The notes under the pieces: generated by a model
Databases searched by the model: none
Seen by the model: the letters and a program-made list of their open reading frames with translations, nothing else
What the model was told of the DNA's origin: nothing
Assembly (NCBI RefSeq): GCF_029081005.1
Contig: NZ_JAJQTQ010000008.1
Span: forward strand, 1 to 64,000
DNA: 64,000 bases
Direction of reading: 5' to 3'
Source: Halomonas elongata
GTDB lineage: Bacteria > Pseudomonadota > Gammaproteobacteria > Pseudomonadales > Halomonadaceae
Position numbers and translations under genes: made by a program
Shown: in pieces, positions 51,350 to 60,379 of the stretch
Layout: every line of letters begins with the position of its first letter
Position numbering within the stretch: the first letter of the stretch is position 1

Positions 51350-51393
51350 CTTTTGTCATCCGCATCAAGGCCAATGCTTGATCATGACAAAAG
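51350..51393 (+). promoter_or_regulatory. large inverted repeat upstream of the Hint-domain gene
   Basis: CTTTTGTCAT (51350-51359) pairs with ATGACAAAAG (51384-51393), and inside it ATCAAG (51364-51369) pairs with CTTGAT (51377-51382). The structure ends 40 bases before the Hint gene ATG. It could be an operator or a 5'-UTR hairpin. Confidence 0.65.
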
Positions 51394-51433
51394 CGTGACT
51401 GAGTGCTCACAACAGCCAAGGGAGAATTGAAGG

Positions 51434-52648
51434 ATGGCGATTCTTGATCTGGATCTTGCAAATTCCGGGACGCAAACAATATCAAGCGATAATGCTGACG
51501 CAGAAAACACCCTTAATATCACAGCCTTGGGCAGCGAGGAGCTGATCGTCGATGGTGTTTCCGCCACAGTCGGTAGCATCGCGGGTGTTGAAGCCGGAGC
51601 CTCTCCGACCTTCACCGCCACCAATGGAGGCAGCCTGACGGTCGACCAGGGGCTTCTCAATGTCAGCGCTCTCAATGACTTGACCTTCGGCATCGAAGGC
51701 AATAGTGATGCGACACTCGATGCCTCTGATGTCAGCGCACTAAGTGGTCTGGATGGCTATAATGTCAATTTCTCAGGTTCGGAGGAAGGCTCATTCACGT
51801 TCAACAAACCTTCCTTGAGCCTCGCAGACACCGTCAACTTCAATGTTACAGGGATGCAGGCAGGTGATGACCTCAACCTCGGGGGCGGAGACTGGAGCCT
51901 GGACGGCAGCTCCGCTCAGGACGCCTACCAGGATGGATCCCTGAACATCACTCAAGGCAATGCGCTTATTGGCACCCAGGTGAATGCCAGCATTGAGATG
52001 ACTCAGGAAGAGTTCGAGGAATTCGAGGCCAACCAGGACACCTACCTATCCGGGAACACCTACACTCAGGTCTGCTTCGCGGCAGGTACGATGATTGCCA
52101 CACCCGACGGCGAGGTCGCCGTGGAGACGCTGTCAATCGGTGACCTGGTGATGACCGACAGTGGCGAGCAGGTGCCGGTGAAATGGATCGGTCGTCAGAC
52201 CACCCACCGTCTCTTCTCATCCGGCCAGGCCCCGGTGCGGATCAAGAAAGGCGCCCTGGCGCCCGGACAGCCCAATCAGGACCTCATTCTCACCAGTAGC
52301 CACGGCGTTATCCTGGATGGCCTGGTGATCAACGCCGGGGCCCTGGTCAACCACCACTCGATCACGCATGTGCCCTGGGATGAGATGCCCACTTCGATGA
52401 CCTATTACCACATCGAGACGGACGCTCATCAGGTGATTCTCGCCAATGGCACGGAAGCCGAAACCTACATCGACTATGTCGATCGTCAGTCTTTCGACAA
52501 CTATGCCGAGTATGTCGCTCTCTACGGCATCGAGACGCGTGTCACCGAGATGCCTCGCCACCGTATCTCATCGCGCCGTTTGCTTCCCCAGGCCTTGCGG
52601 GAGCGTCTCGGCATCCAGGACATCACCCAGACGTTTCGTACTGCCTGA
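51434..52648 (+). CDS. Hint-domain (hedgehog/intein-type) secreted-like protein
   Basis: This encodes 404 residues. Residues 1-210 are acidic, rich in Ser, Asn, Asp and Gly and low in Lys and Arg, like a beta-helical surface protein; no Sec signal is visible. A Hint_2 domain starts at C214 (CFAAGTMIATPDGEVAVETL), with the block-B TxxH as T287 and H290 in TSSHGVIL. Hint domains cleave the bond before the Cys by an N-S acyl shift, here between Q/V and C214. The C-terminal part after about residue 365 is basic. Similar proteins are common in Rhodobacterales and halophiles. Target of the processing is unknown. Confidence 0.82.
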   Translation: MAILDLDLANSGTQTISSDNADAENTLNITALGSEELIVDGVSATVGSIAGVEAGASPTFTATNGGSLTVDQGLLNVSALNDLTFGIEGNSDATLDASDVSALSGLDGYNVNFSGSEEGSFTFNKPSLSLADTVNFNVTGMQAGDDLNLGGGDWSLDGSSAQDAYQDGSLNITQGNALIGTQVNASIEMTQEEFEEFEANQDTYLSGNTYTQVCFAAGTMIATPDGEVAVETLSIGDLVMTDSGEQVPVKWIGRQTTHRLFSSGQAPVRIKKGALAPGQPNQDLILTSSHGVILDGLVINAGALVNHHSITHVPWDEMPTSMTYYHIETDAHQVILANGTEAETYIDYVDRQSFDNYAEYVALYGIETRVTEMPRHRISSRRLLPQALRERLGIQDITQTFRTA

Positions 52649-52669
52649 AGACTTGACGTGACCGACCAG

Positions 52670-52709
52670 GTACCGGCCGGGCAAGCAACGCCAAAAGCCC
52701 GGCTGGTAC
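52670..52709 (+). terminator. hairpin after the Hint-domain gene
   Basis: GTACCGGCCGGGC at 52670-52682 pairs with GCCCGGCTGGTAC at 52697-52709, with one G-T wobble in 13 pairs. TTCCCTCCCC follows, so termination is plausible. Confidence 0.65.
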
Positions 52710-52766
52710 TTCCCTCCCCTCGTCAGACTCCAGCCGGAGCCTGACCGTCCTGAGCAAGATCCATTC

Positions 52767-55145
52767 ATGGCTGATCACATCGTGCAAGACCGACCCGAGA
52801 ACAGTGTGGCCGAGGTCGATGAATCAGTGTGCCTCGTACAACAGGCCCGGCGTGCCATGGAAGAAGGCGACGTGGAACGTGCGGATACACTGGCCAGGCG
52901 TGCCGTTCGGTCAGAAACCCCGCATCCGGGTGCATGGCGCCTCTGGGTGCGTTCCGCCTTTCGCCAGGGACATATCGATATCGCCCTGAAGCGTTCGCGA
53001 AAGGCCTTGAAGGCGCAGCCCGATGACCCTCAACTGCATACGATCCACGTACGTGTAATGGCCGCTTCCGGCAAACCACACCACCGAACTCTGAAGCACG
53101 TCAACCAGGCCATCCGCCGCTGGCCAAGACATGCGCACTTGAAACTGGTGAAACTGCAGGTGCTTCAGGAAGCGGGGCGTACCAACCAGGCACTGAAGCT
53201 ACTTCGTAACCTGCGGCGTCGCTGGCCAAACAACGCAGCGGTCTTGATAGCCGTCGCTCAATTCTATCGTGCTCATGGTCGCTTTCGAGCCGCCAGAACC
53301 GTGCTGGATCACATGCTGGAACGCCATCCGCAGCATCGTCAGGCACGCATGATGCGACAGAACTTGAACATTGCCAGCAGCGATGGCATGCAAGGGCCAT
53401 CTTCGCTGCCTGGCCTGCTGGCCCAGGCCCAGCAAAATCCCGAGCTATCACCCACCGATGCCGCAGAGATCCTGCAGACGATCAAGCTGACCACAGCCCC
53501 GGAGCTCACTGGCACCTGCCAGGAGGCCATCGACTTCGTGAGCGGCATGGTCGATCAATTGATCGAAGGAGACAAGTTCGCGCTTTTCACCCAGGCGGAA
53601 AGGTTCGGTCAGGCCGAGGCTGCCCACCGTGCGCTCACCGCCATCTTCAACCACGGGCCACGCGCGCCCAATGTTGCCAAGAGGCTCTTTCAAAAGGCCT
53701 TGGCCTCGATCGAGCCCGACCAGGTCGATACGGTCATCGCATACTTACTGCGCCATATTCCGAAGGCTAAAAAGAATGCCCTGCTGGCGGAATTTGCGTT
53801 GCTGACCGATGGGCCACAAGGTGCCCTTGACCAGATACGCCAGGAACGACGGCGGTCTCGTTCCTTGCCCGAAGCACGCGAACTGGCACGCTTCCTGCGA
53901 ATCAGCAATGCGTACACCCTGGGACTACGTTATCTGCGCTTTTGTCGACGCCGCTGGCCGGACGACACAGGTCTTCGACTACTACATGCCAGACTGTTGA
54001 TGGATGCGGGCCATCCGGAAGCGGCTCTCACGGCGCTGGATGGACCTGTTCCCGTCGCCAAGCGCGTGACAAGAGCCCATATTCGTGCCCACAGCCTGCT
54101 GGAAATGGGCGAGATCAATGCCGCCATGTCCGAACTGGACAACGTCAGTACCAGGACAACTGCCGCTGGCAACCTCAACATGCGCTTGCGGATCCTGATC
54201 CTGCAGGGGCGTGAGGACGAAGTGATGGAACTCATCAAGGACGCACAACGTCGAGGCGTGAACAACCAACTGACATCGGGCCACTTATCAACGTCGGTCT
54301 TCGGTAACCTGATAAGCGATCTCGCACTTTATCGACGGGACCAGTCCAGCCTGCCCCCAGGACGTCATGACGGCTACCTGAGCGCCCATTATCTCCATCC
54401 TGCCAGTGCCGTGATCCACCGCCATGTCGAGCCGTCTTCACCAGACCCGTCGAGAGGCGAGCGATATATCCCGCTTCGGGTAGTGCAATACTGGAACGAA
54501 CGAAAGCCACCGAAAAGCGTGATGGACATCATGCACTCCTGGTCAAGCTTGCCGGGAATCGAGTACCACCGCTTTCATACCCAATCGGCACGTTTCTTCC
54601 TGCGACATACCTTCGGGGCCGACTATGAACGTGCCTTCAAGCAGGCGAGCAACGTTGCAGAGGGCGCCGACTTTCTCCGCCTCTGCTGTCTCCGCCATTA
54701 TGGCGGCCTCTATGCCGATGCCGATGACCGCTTGTATGGCCAATTGAGCGCCCTCCTTCCCGCCGAGGTGGGAATGGTATGCTTCCGGGAGCCTTTTGAT
54801 ATTCTGGCCAACAATGTCATTGCCGCGGCACCGGAACATCCGGCCATCGTGCTCGCCTCCGAGATGGCCGCCGAAGCCCTGCTGTCGCACGATAACGATA
54901 ATACCTGGAGCAAGACGGGCCCCGGCCTGCTTACCCGGGCAGTCGCCAGATACCTTGTCGAAACGGAACCCCGGACACCCAGGGAGCGCGTTGCCATCCT
55001 GCCTGACTATATCCTCCGCAGACAGGTGCAGGTCCACATGCCGCTACCGCACAAGAAAACCCAGCGACACTGGAATTCGACCAATACCACCGGCGTCAAC
55101 ATGAAGCCATTCTTCCCGACAACGACAGCCGCCCCCCGCGCATAG
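52767..55145 (+). CDS. TPR-repeat protein fused to GT32-like glycosyltransferase
   Basis: This encodes 792 residues. Residues about 15-520 are helical TPR-like repeats (for example AWRLWVRSAFRQGHIDIALK and ALKAQPDDPQLH). The C-terminal ~270 residues are a GT32/OCH1-like transferase: PLRVVQYWNERKPPKSVMDI, then EGADFLRLCCLRHYGGLYAD with the metal motif D651, D653, D654, and NNVIAAAPEHP. The TPR part may recruit a protein substrate, as in TPR-containing protein glycosyltransferases. It follows the Hint-domain gene after a hairpin. It ends in a strong terminator. Confidence 0.83.
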   Translation: MADHIVQDRPENSVAEVDESVCLVQQARRAMEEGDVERADTLARRAVRSETPHPGAWRLWVRSAFRQGHIDIALKRSRKALKAQPDDPQLHTIHVRVMAASGKPHHRTLKHVNQAIRRWPRHAHLKLVKLQVLQEAGRTNQALKLLRNLRRRWPNNAAVLIAVAQFYRAHGRFRAARTVLDHMLERHPQHRQARMMRQNLNIASSDGMQGPSSLPGLLAQAQQNPELSPTDAAEILQTIKLTTAPELTGTCQEAIDFVSGMVDQLIEGDKFALFTQAERFGQAEAAHRALTAIFNHGPRAPNVAKRLFQKALASIEPDQVDTVIAYLLRHIPKAKKNALLAEFALLTDGPQGALDQIRQERRRSRSLPEARELARFLRISNAYTLGLRYLRFCRRRWPDDTGLRLLHARLLMDAGHPEAALTALDGPVPVAKRVTRAHIRAHSLLEMGEINAAMSELDNVSTRTTAAGNLNMRLRILILQGREDEVMELIKDAQRRGVNNQLTSGHLSTSVFGNLISDLALYRRDQSSLPPGRHDGYLSAHYLHPASAVIHRHVEPSSPDPSRGERYIPLRVVQYWNERKPPKSVMDIMHSWSSLPGIEYHRFHTQSARFFLRHTFGADYERAFKQASNVAEGADFLRLCCLRHYGGLYADADDRLYGQLSALLPAEVGMVCFREPFDILANNVIAAAPEHPAIVLASEMAAEALLSHDNDNTWSKTGPGLLTRAVARYLVETEPRTPRERVAILPDYILRRQVQVHMPLPHKKTQRHWNSTNTTGVNMKPFFPTTTAAPRA

Positions 55146-55169
55146 CCATCAATCAGGCACGAGAAACGC

Positions 55170-55205
55170 AAACGGCCACCAGCTCCAGGAGCCAGTGGCC
55201 GTTTT
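55170..55205. terminator. strong hairpin terminator
   Basis: AAACGGCCAC (55170-55179) pairs with GTGGCCGTTT (55195-55204), followed by a further T. An inner GCTC-CAG-GAGC can also pair. It separates the convergent TPR-glycosyltransferase and outer-membrane barrel genes and has A and T tracts for use in both directions. Confidence 0.85.
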
Positions 55206-55245
55206 CATGGGGGTGGAGTCGCTTATCCCCGGAAGGCTATCAGTC

Positions 55246-55875
55246 TCACTGACCGAAGTGGTACCGCACCCCGAGAGAGGGAATGTTGCTGCCGCCCCCA
55301 TCGTCGCCGAAGGTGCCGAAGGCGGTCGAACGGTGGTGGATGCGGCCGTAGATCGACCACGGCCCCCAGCCGGCGGGCTGGGCTTCCAGCTCGAAGATCA
55401 TCGAGGCCATCCAGTTCTCGCCGGAATGGTCCAGCCGCGATGTTTCCGTGGTGTAAGAAATCCCGACGCCCAGATAGGCCGTGGTATCGACCACGTCGTC
55501 CCAGGGGAAGGGCTCCCAGCTGATCGACGGCGTCAGGAAGACCTCGAAATAATGCTCCTCGCCGAAGATGTAGGACACATTGGCCTCGGTGTAGAGCTTG
55601 GAGTAGCCCCAGAAGTCCACCAGTTCCTTCTGCAGGCCGGTGCTGGCGATATAGTAGTCCTGGAAATCCCAGACGAAGGGATTGAACGCCTCACCGCTCT
55701 TGACCGTCTCGTGCACCGCCTGACCGGCGTGACCGCCCAGGGCCCAGCCCTGGCCCCAGGGCGTGACGCTGACGCCGCTCCCCTCTTCTTGCGCCAACGC
55801 TGCGTTGGGGACAACGACCCCCAGCGCCAGGATCAGGCCCGAACCGAAACCGGAAACTTGTTCGATCTTGCGCAT
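55246..55875 (-). CDS. outer-membrane beta-barrel protein, possibly PagL-like
   Basis: This encodes 209 residues from the ATG at 55875. A signal peptide ends at NAALA-QEEG. The rest alternates in beta-strand style and ends in YHFGQ, an outer-membrane insertion signal. The last strands read IYGRIHHRSTAFGTF and GGGSNIPSLGVRYHF, which recalls the HxS active-site region and final strand of the lipid A deacylase PagL. The PagL Glu is not obvious, so enzymatic activity is uncertain. An upstream in-frame start at 55926 would place the signal peptide internally. Confidence 0.6.
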   Translation of the reverse strand: MRKIEQVSGFGSGLILALGVVVPNAALAQEEGSGVSVTPWGQGWALGGHAGQAVHETVKSGEAFNPFVWDFQDYYIASTGLQKELVDFWGYSKLYTEANVSYIFGEEHYFEVFLTPSISWEPFPWDDVVDTTAYLGVGISYTTETSRLDHSGENWMASMIFELEAQPAGWGPWSIYGRIHHRSTAFGTFGDDGGGSNIPSLGVRYHFGQ

Positions 55876-55944
55876 AACCACGAGTCCCTGTCGGATAATG
55901 AAAAAGTCGGATAATGAAGGAGTCATCTGCGATGAGGGTGTCGA

Positions 55945-56961
55945 TCACCAGGCATCCTTGCCCTCGACACAATGCCAGGACGCCTTCACGCCCCGGGCGG
56001 CGGCCCGCTCATCGTCACGGCGGCGCATCCGCTGCAGCACCCGGTACTGCAATCGATTCAAACGCTCGAAGCCCAGGCCCGGCAAGGGAACGAACGGATT
56101 GGTTCGACTCATCCCCCACAGCGCCAGGCGCGAGGTGCCGGGCTCGGCATGCCCACGGGCGTGCACCCCGAATGTATTGGCGATCAACAGGGTATTGCCC
56201 GGCACCTTGAAGCTGCGCGGCGGCTCACTGCCCATGGCCGCCGCCTGCTCCGGCTCGACACGGAACGAGCCCCGCGCCGTATAGCGATCGGCATGCTCCC
56301 TGGCCTGCTGGCTCATGCGGTACTCCCAGGAAAGCCGCTCACGACTCAGCCGCGTCGACCCCGGCACGAAGATGAAGGGACCATTCAGCTCCGACACGTC
56401 CTCCAGATACAACCAGAACTTCATGGTCGGCTGGAAGGTATCGACATGCAGGTGAGTCTGCGGATCCGGGGGCGCCTCGGTCACGCCATTCATCACCCGC
56501 TCCGCATGGCAGATCGGCATGCGCAGGTGGCCGGCGCAGAAACGCATCAAACGGCGGAACGCCGGGTCCCGCATCAGCGCCCGCGTCCGCGGCATATCCT
56601 CGAGGACCTCCGGGGCGAGCAGCATGCGACGGGTCCGGGCATCGCCCTGGATGCACTGACGGACCTCACCCCGCGCCTCACGCACCTCCTCGACCAGCGC
56701 GCGGTATTCCGCTTCCGGCAGGTAATTCTCCTTGAGCACGAAGCCTTGCTCGATGAACTGCCGGCGATCCTCGGGCGGCACCCGCCAACGCAACATCGCC
56801 ATGCGCAGCCGCATCACGCCATGAGCCAGCGCCACGCGCCCCACATGCAGCCCCCAGCGATTCAAACGCCGGCTGCCGATCAGCGGGTTGGCCACGAACG
56901 ACTTGGCCCCGGTGAACAACTCGGCCAGCCATACAGGCATCCGAGTGATCCGCTTGAACAT
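55945..56961 (-). CDS. phytanoyl-CoA dioxygenase (PhyH) family protein
   Basis: This encodes 338 residues. The double-stranded beta-helix has the Fe(II) motif H172-x-D174 in THLHVDTFQPT, a distal His (H267 or H271 in GVHARGHAE) and the 2-oxoglutarate Arg R278. WLYLEDVSELNGPFIFVPGS is typical of PhyH proteins. These enzymes hydroxylate small molecules or lipids using O2 and 2-oxoglutarate. It is on the same strand and 12 bases from a glycosyltransferase gene, so a role in modifying a glycan or its lipid is inferred. Confidence 0.85.
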   Translation of the reverse strand: MFKRITRMPVWLAELFTGAKSFVANPLIGSRRLNRWGLHVGRVALAHGVMRLRMAMLRWRVPPEDRRQFIEQGFVLKENYLPEAEYRALVEEVREARGEVRQCIQGDARTRRMLLAPEVLEDMPRTRALMRDPAFRRLMRFCAGHLRMPICHAERVMNGVTEAPPDPQTHLHVDTFQPTMKFWLYLEDVSELNGPFIFVPGSTRLSRERLSWEYRMSQQAREHADRYTARGSFRVEPEQAAAMGSEPPRSFKVPGNTLLIANTFGVHARGHAEPGTSRLALWGMSRTNPFVPLPGLGFERLNRLQYRVLQRMRRRDDERAAARGVKASWHCVEGKDAW

Positions 56962-56973
56962 AGGTCTAATTCC

Positions 56974-57999
56974 TTAACCTGCTTCGAGACGTCGCCAGAA
57001 GGAACAAGCCTTCGCAATATCGCCTCGCTCCCGGGCCACCCCGGCCGCGTTGTCGGCCATGCGACGCGCCACATCGGGGTGCTCTACCAGATATCTTAAC
57101 GCGTCATACCACGCTTGTGGCGTGTCATCGACCAACAGGCCGGTGACACCATGCTCGACGATCTCCGTATAGGGCGGCCGTCGACTATAGACACCGACGC
57201 CCCCCATGGCACTGATATCCAGGAACTTGATGAACGACTTGCCCCGATTGAAGGTGGAGTCGAGCAGCGGCGCCAGGCCGATATGCATGCGCCGCCGCTG
57301 CCGATAGCCCCGAAACGCCTTCCACGACATGGCATCGGGCGTCTCGAGCCGTTCGAGCCCCTGCAGCGATACCGGTGTATAACGCCCCAGCATGACCTCC
57401 AGCGACACCTGGGGCGACGCCTCATGGAAACGCCGCAACGCCGGCGCAATATGCCTCACGTCCTCGAGATGAGCGCGCGTGCCATGAAAGCCCACCCACC
57501 AATGGGGTGCATCGAAGTGCGAAAGATCCGGCAAGGGCGCAATCAACGGCGGCGTCAGCACCCGGACATCGCCATGTCGGCCCTCGAGTCGCGAAGCCAG
57601 CCCCTCGCTCGAGGCCACCACCACATCCGCCAGGGCCAGCAAGCGCGGCTGCATGGCGGCGATGCGTGCCATGCGCCGCCGATAGACTGCCGGCAAGGCC
57701 TCGTCCTCGGACGCCGCCGGAATATCATCATCGATCAGATACACGATACGCCCGAAGATCTCACGGTGACGCTCCAGCCAATGCAACACCCTGTTCGGCA
57801 GGGTACGACACAGCACCAGGTTCGCCCCCAACTGGCGCGACAGCACCCAGCGCGCCAACCGCCAGCGCCAGGAGCGCACATCCAGCCGCCCCACGTCGTG
57901 GCCTTCGGAGCGTAGCTGGGGCGCGACCGACTCGAGGAAATAGATATCCTCGGTCGGCCGCGCCCCATCGCTCAGCAGCAACCAACGCTCACCGCTCAT
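56974..57999 (-). CDS. GT4-like glycosyltransferase
   Basis: This encodes 341 residues. It has two Rossmann-like halves: DGARPTEDIYFLESVAPQLR and VVASSEGLASRL in the first, WVGFHGTRAHLEDVRHIAPA at the start of the second. The C-terminal donor-binding region reads IGLAPLLDSTFNRGKSFIKF and LDISAMGGVGVYSR, then VEHGVTGLLVDD, the pattern of GT4-type retaining enzymes. It follows the large GT2 gene on the same strand and precedes the dioxygenase gene. It probably adds a sugar to the surface glycan built by this region. Confidence 0.82.
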   Translation of the reverse strand: MSGERWLLLSDGARPTEDIYFLESVAPQLRSEGHDVGRLDVRSWRWRLARWVLSRQLGANLVLCRTLPNRVLHWLERHREIFGRIVYLIDDDIPAASEDEALPAVYRRRMARIAAMQPRLLALADVVVASSEGLASRLEGRHGDVRVLTPPLIAPLPDLSHFDAPHWWVGFHGTRAHLEDVRHIAPALRRFHEASPQVSLEVMLGRYTPVSLQGLERLETPDAMSWKAFRGYRQRRRMHIGLAPLLDSTFNRGKSFIKFLDISAMGGVGVYSRRPPYTEIVEHGVTGLLVDDTPQAWYDALRYLVEHPDVARRMADNAAGVARERGDIAKACSFWRRLEAG

Positions 58000-58072
58000 T
58001 GGCCATCCCGTCGACTCTCGTTTCCCTCATGCTGTCCATCCCTCTCCCATCTTCTTTCCTCGCTCATCTCCA

Positions 58073-60379
58073 TCACCTCAAGGAGAAGTCCTCATGCACG
58101 AGCGTCAGGTTGGGATTGTACGCAGGGTCATGATCGAGTTCGCTCCCCCAGGTATTTCGCATATAGGCGGCTTCGCCGTGAGCCCTGGCCCGCTTCTTCG
58201 AGTTATTATCCGCGCCACGAGAAATCGACTCATGATGATAAAGCTCGGCATGCGGGGTCCAGAGGTTTCGATACCCTGCTCCCCTGACCCGGAGACAAAA
58301 ATCCACATCATTGAAGGCGATCGGTAGATCTGCCGCGTTCAAGCCGCCAACCTCATCGAAAACGGACTTGCGCACCACCAGGCAGGCCGCGGTGACCGCC
58401 GACATGTTTTGCGTCAGGAAAAGACGAGAGAAGTACCCGGGCGAATTGCGACTGAAATACTTGTGCGCATGGCCAGCCACCCCACCGACGCCAAGAATGA
58501 CACCACCATGCTGAACCGTATCGTTCGGGTAGTAGAGCTTGGCGCCCACACAACCGATCTCCGGCCGACAGGCATGGCTGACCATCTCCCGGAGCCAGTC
58601 CGGATTGATCGGCTCGATATCGTTATTCACCAGAGCCAGGATCTCGCCTTGCGCATGTGCAGCGCCAAAATTATTGATCGCCGAGTAGTTGAAGGGTTGG
58701 TTCCAGCGCAGTACACGCACCCTGGCGTCACGCTGCTCGACCTCCTCCATGTAGGCCAGGGTCTCCCTGCACTCGCTCTGGTTGTCCAGAATAAGCAACT
58801 CGAGATCGGGGTAATCCGTGCGCTCCAGAATCGCATCGACACAAGGCTTGAGAATCTCCACGCGGTCACGCGTGGGCACCAGCAGAGTGACCCTGGGAAC
58901 GGGATCCGGCAACGGCCACAGCACGCGGTACGTATTCGGCAAGCTGCCATGTATCGCCCTCGCCTGCGGATATGACGCCGCCAGGGCACTCTGCACGGCC
59001 CGCAACCCAGCCTCGCTGGTATAATCCTTTTGCTGGCTCGCCAGTGCCGTTGACCCGGCACCGGCCCGCCAGTGATAGAGCACATGCGGGATATGGATGA
59101 CCCGATCCGCGCCGAGTCCTGCCGTGCATCGCAGCACGAGATCATGGTCCTGGCTGCCCTCATAGCCTTCCCGGAAGCCACCGACCTCTTTTACCCGGTC
59201 GACACGATACACCCCAAGATGGGACACATAGTTCTGGGCCAGCAGGAGGTCCGGGTTCCACTGAGCCTTGAAATGAGGATCGTAACGCTCCCCCTCTTCA
59301 TTGAGCTTATCCTCATCGCTGTACAGCACTACGGCATCCGGATGGCGATGCAGGGCCTCTGCCACTCGGAAAAGCGCGCGGGGCGACAGACAGTCATCGT
59401 GATCCAGCAAGGCAACGTACTGGCCCTTGGCCAGGGCCAAGGCACTGTTGCTTGCCGCACAGATATGGCCATTCCGCGGGCGATACACGACCTGGATCCG
59501 CGAATCACTCTCGGCGAACGACTCAAGAACCTCATGCACACGAGGGTCCGTCGAGGCATCATCGGCGATGCATAGTTGCCAATGCGGATATTGCTGCGCG
59601 ACGACCGAATTCAGGCACTCGCGAAGCCAGTCCGGCCGAGGGTTGAAAACCGGCACCAGAATCGAGATCAGAGGCTTGTCAGGCAGCTTCTCGATCACCC
59701 GACGCACCTTGTCCGCCCCCAGCACCCTGCGATTTTCCAACCATTGCCGGTAGCTGCGGCGTGCGGTGAGGCGCTCGAAGGTGGCTTCGTAATCCCTCAG
59801 TGCTATATCTCTCCAATGGCAGCCTTGCTCACTGGCCTTGCGCTTGAGTTCAGGCAACACCTCCGCCTTGCCCATGCTGCGCCAGGCATGGTGCATGTTG
59901 GCCAGACGCTGAGCCAAGCGATCATGAGCAAACCACGGGGTCAACCAGGCAATCCGCAAATGGCGAATAGAGAAATGACCCGCCTGTTCCATGGGGTCAA
60001 AGCGTATCGCCTTGAGCCTGCCCGGCACAAAGAACAACCGCTTCGTCACCCGGCCACTCTTCAAGGGCAGATAGACGCTCTGTTCAGGATCGAACCCCTG
60101 ACCAAAATTCATGTACAACCTGACCGCGGCACTAGGCTGGTCATGATCCATGGCGACTTCGAGCATATGCCAGCCCGGCAACGGAAGCTGCTTACGTGTA
60201 TATAGCTGAGGATCGTTACCGGTAGCTCGCCAGGTAAACCTGTCCCCCCCTTCCGAGGGCTCGATCTGTTGACGGGGAAGTAGTGAACGTTCAGGAAAAC
60301 GCACCCAAGGGGTAATGGATAACGACCTCGCTAACCCGCTCGACCCTTTGTCAATGCATAGACGCTTGAGTATTTTCAT
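58073..60379 (-). CDS. large glycosyltransferase with two GT2 domains
   Basis: This encodes 768 residues. After an N-terminal beta-rich ~200-residue region come two GT-A domains. The first (about 235-460) has ISILVPVFNPRPDWL, ADDASTD and LLDHDD. The second (about 500-740) has VTLLVPTRDRVEIL, LLILDNQSEC, LALVNNDIEPIN and FNDVDFCLR. This resembles bifunctional polymerising transferases of O-antigen, rhamnan or capsule loci. It overlaps the upstream sulfotransferase gene by the ATGA junction. Base composition is closer to the genome average than in the genes to its right. Confidence 0.9.
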   Translation of the reverse strand: MKILKRLCIDKGSSGLARSLSITPWVRFPERSLLPRQQIEPSEGGDRFTWRATGNDPQLYTRKQLPLPGWHMLEVAMDHDQPSAAVRLYMNFGQGFDPEQSVYLPLKSGRVTKRLFFVPGRLKAIRFDPMEQAGHFSIRHLRIAWLTPWFAHDRLAQRLANMHHAWRSMGKAEVLPELKRKASEQGCHWRDIALRDYEATFERLTARRSYRQWLENRRVLGADKVRRVIEKLPDKPLISILVPVFNPRPDWLRECLNSVVAQQYPHWQLCIADDASTDPRVHEVLESFAESDSRIQVVYRPRNGHICAASNSALALAKGQYVALLDHDDCLSPRALFRVAEALHRHPDAVVLYSDEDKLNEEGERYDPHFKAQWNPDLLLAQNYVSHLGVYRVDRVKEVGGFREGYEGSQDHDLVLRCTAGLGADRVIHIPHVLYHWRAGAGSTALASQQKDYTSEAGLRAVQSALAASYPQARAIHGSLPNTYRVLWPLPDPVPRVTLLVPTRDRVEILKPCVDAILERTDYPDLELLILDNQSECRETLAYMEEVEQRDARVRVLRWNQPFNYSAINNFGAAHAQGEILALVNNDIEPINPDWLREMVSHACRPEIGCVGAKLYYPNDTVQHGGVILGVGGVAGHAHKYFSRNSPGYFSRLFLTQNMSAVTAACLVVRKSVFDEVGGLNAADLPIAFNDVDFCLRVRGAGYRNLWTPHAELYHHESISRGADNNSKKRARAHGEAAYMRNTWGSELDHDPAYNPNLTLVHEDFSLR

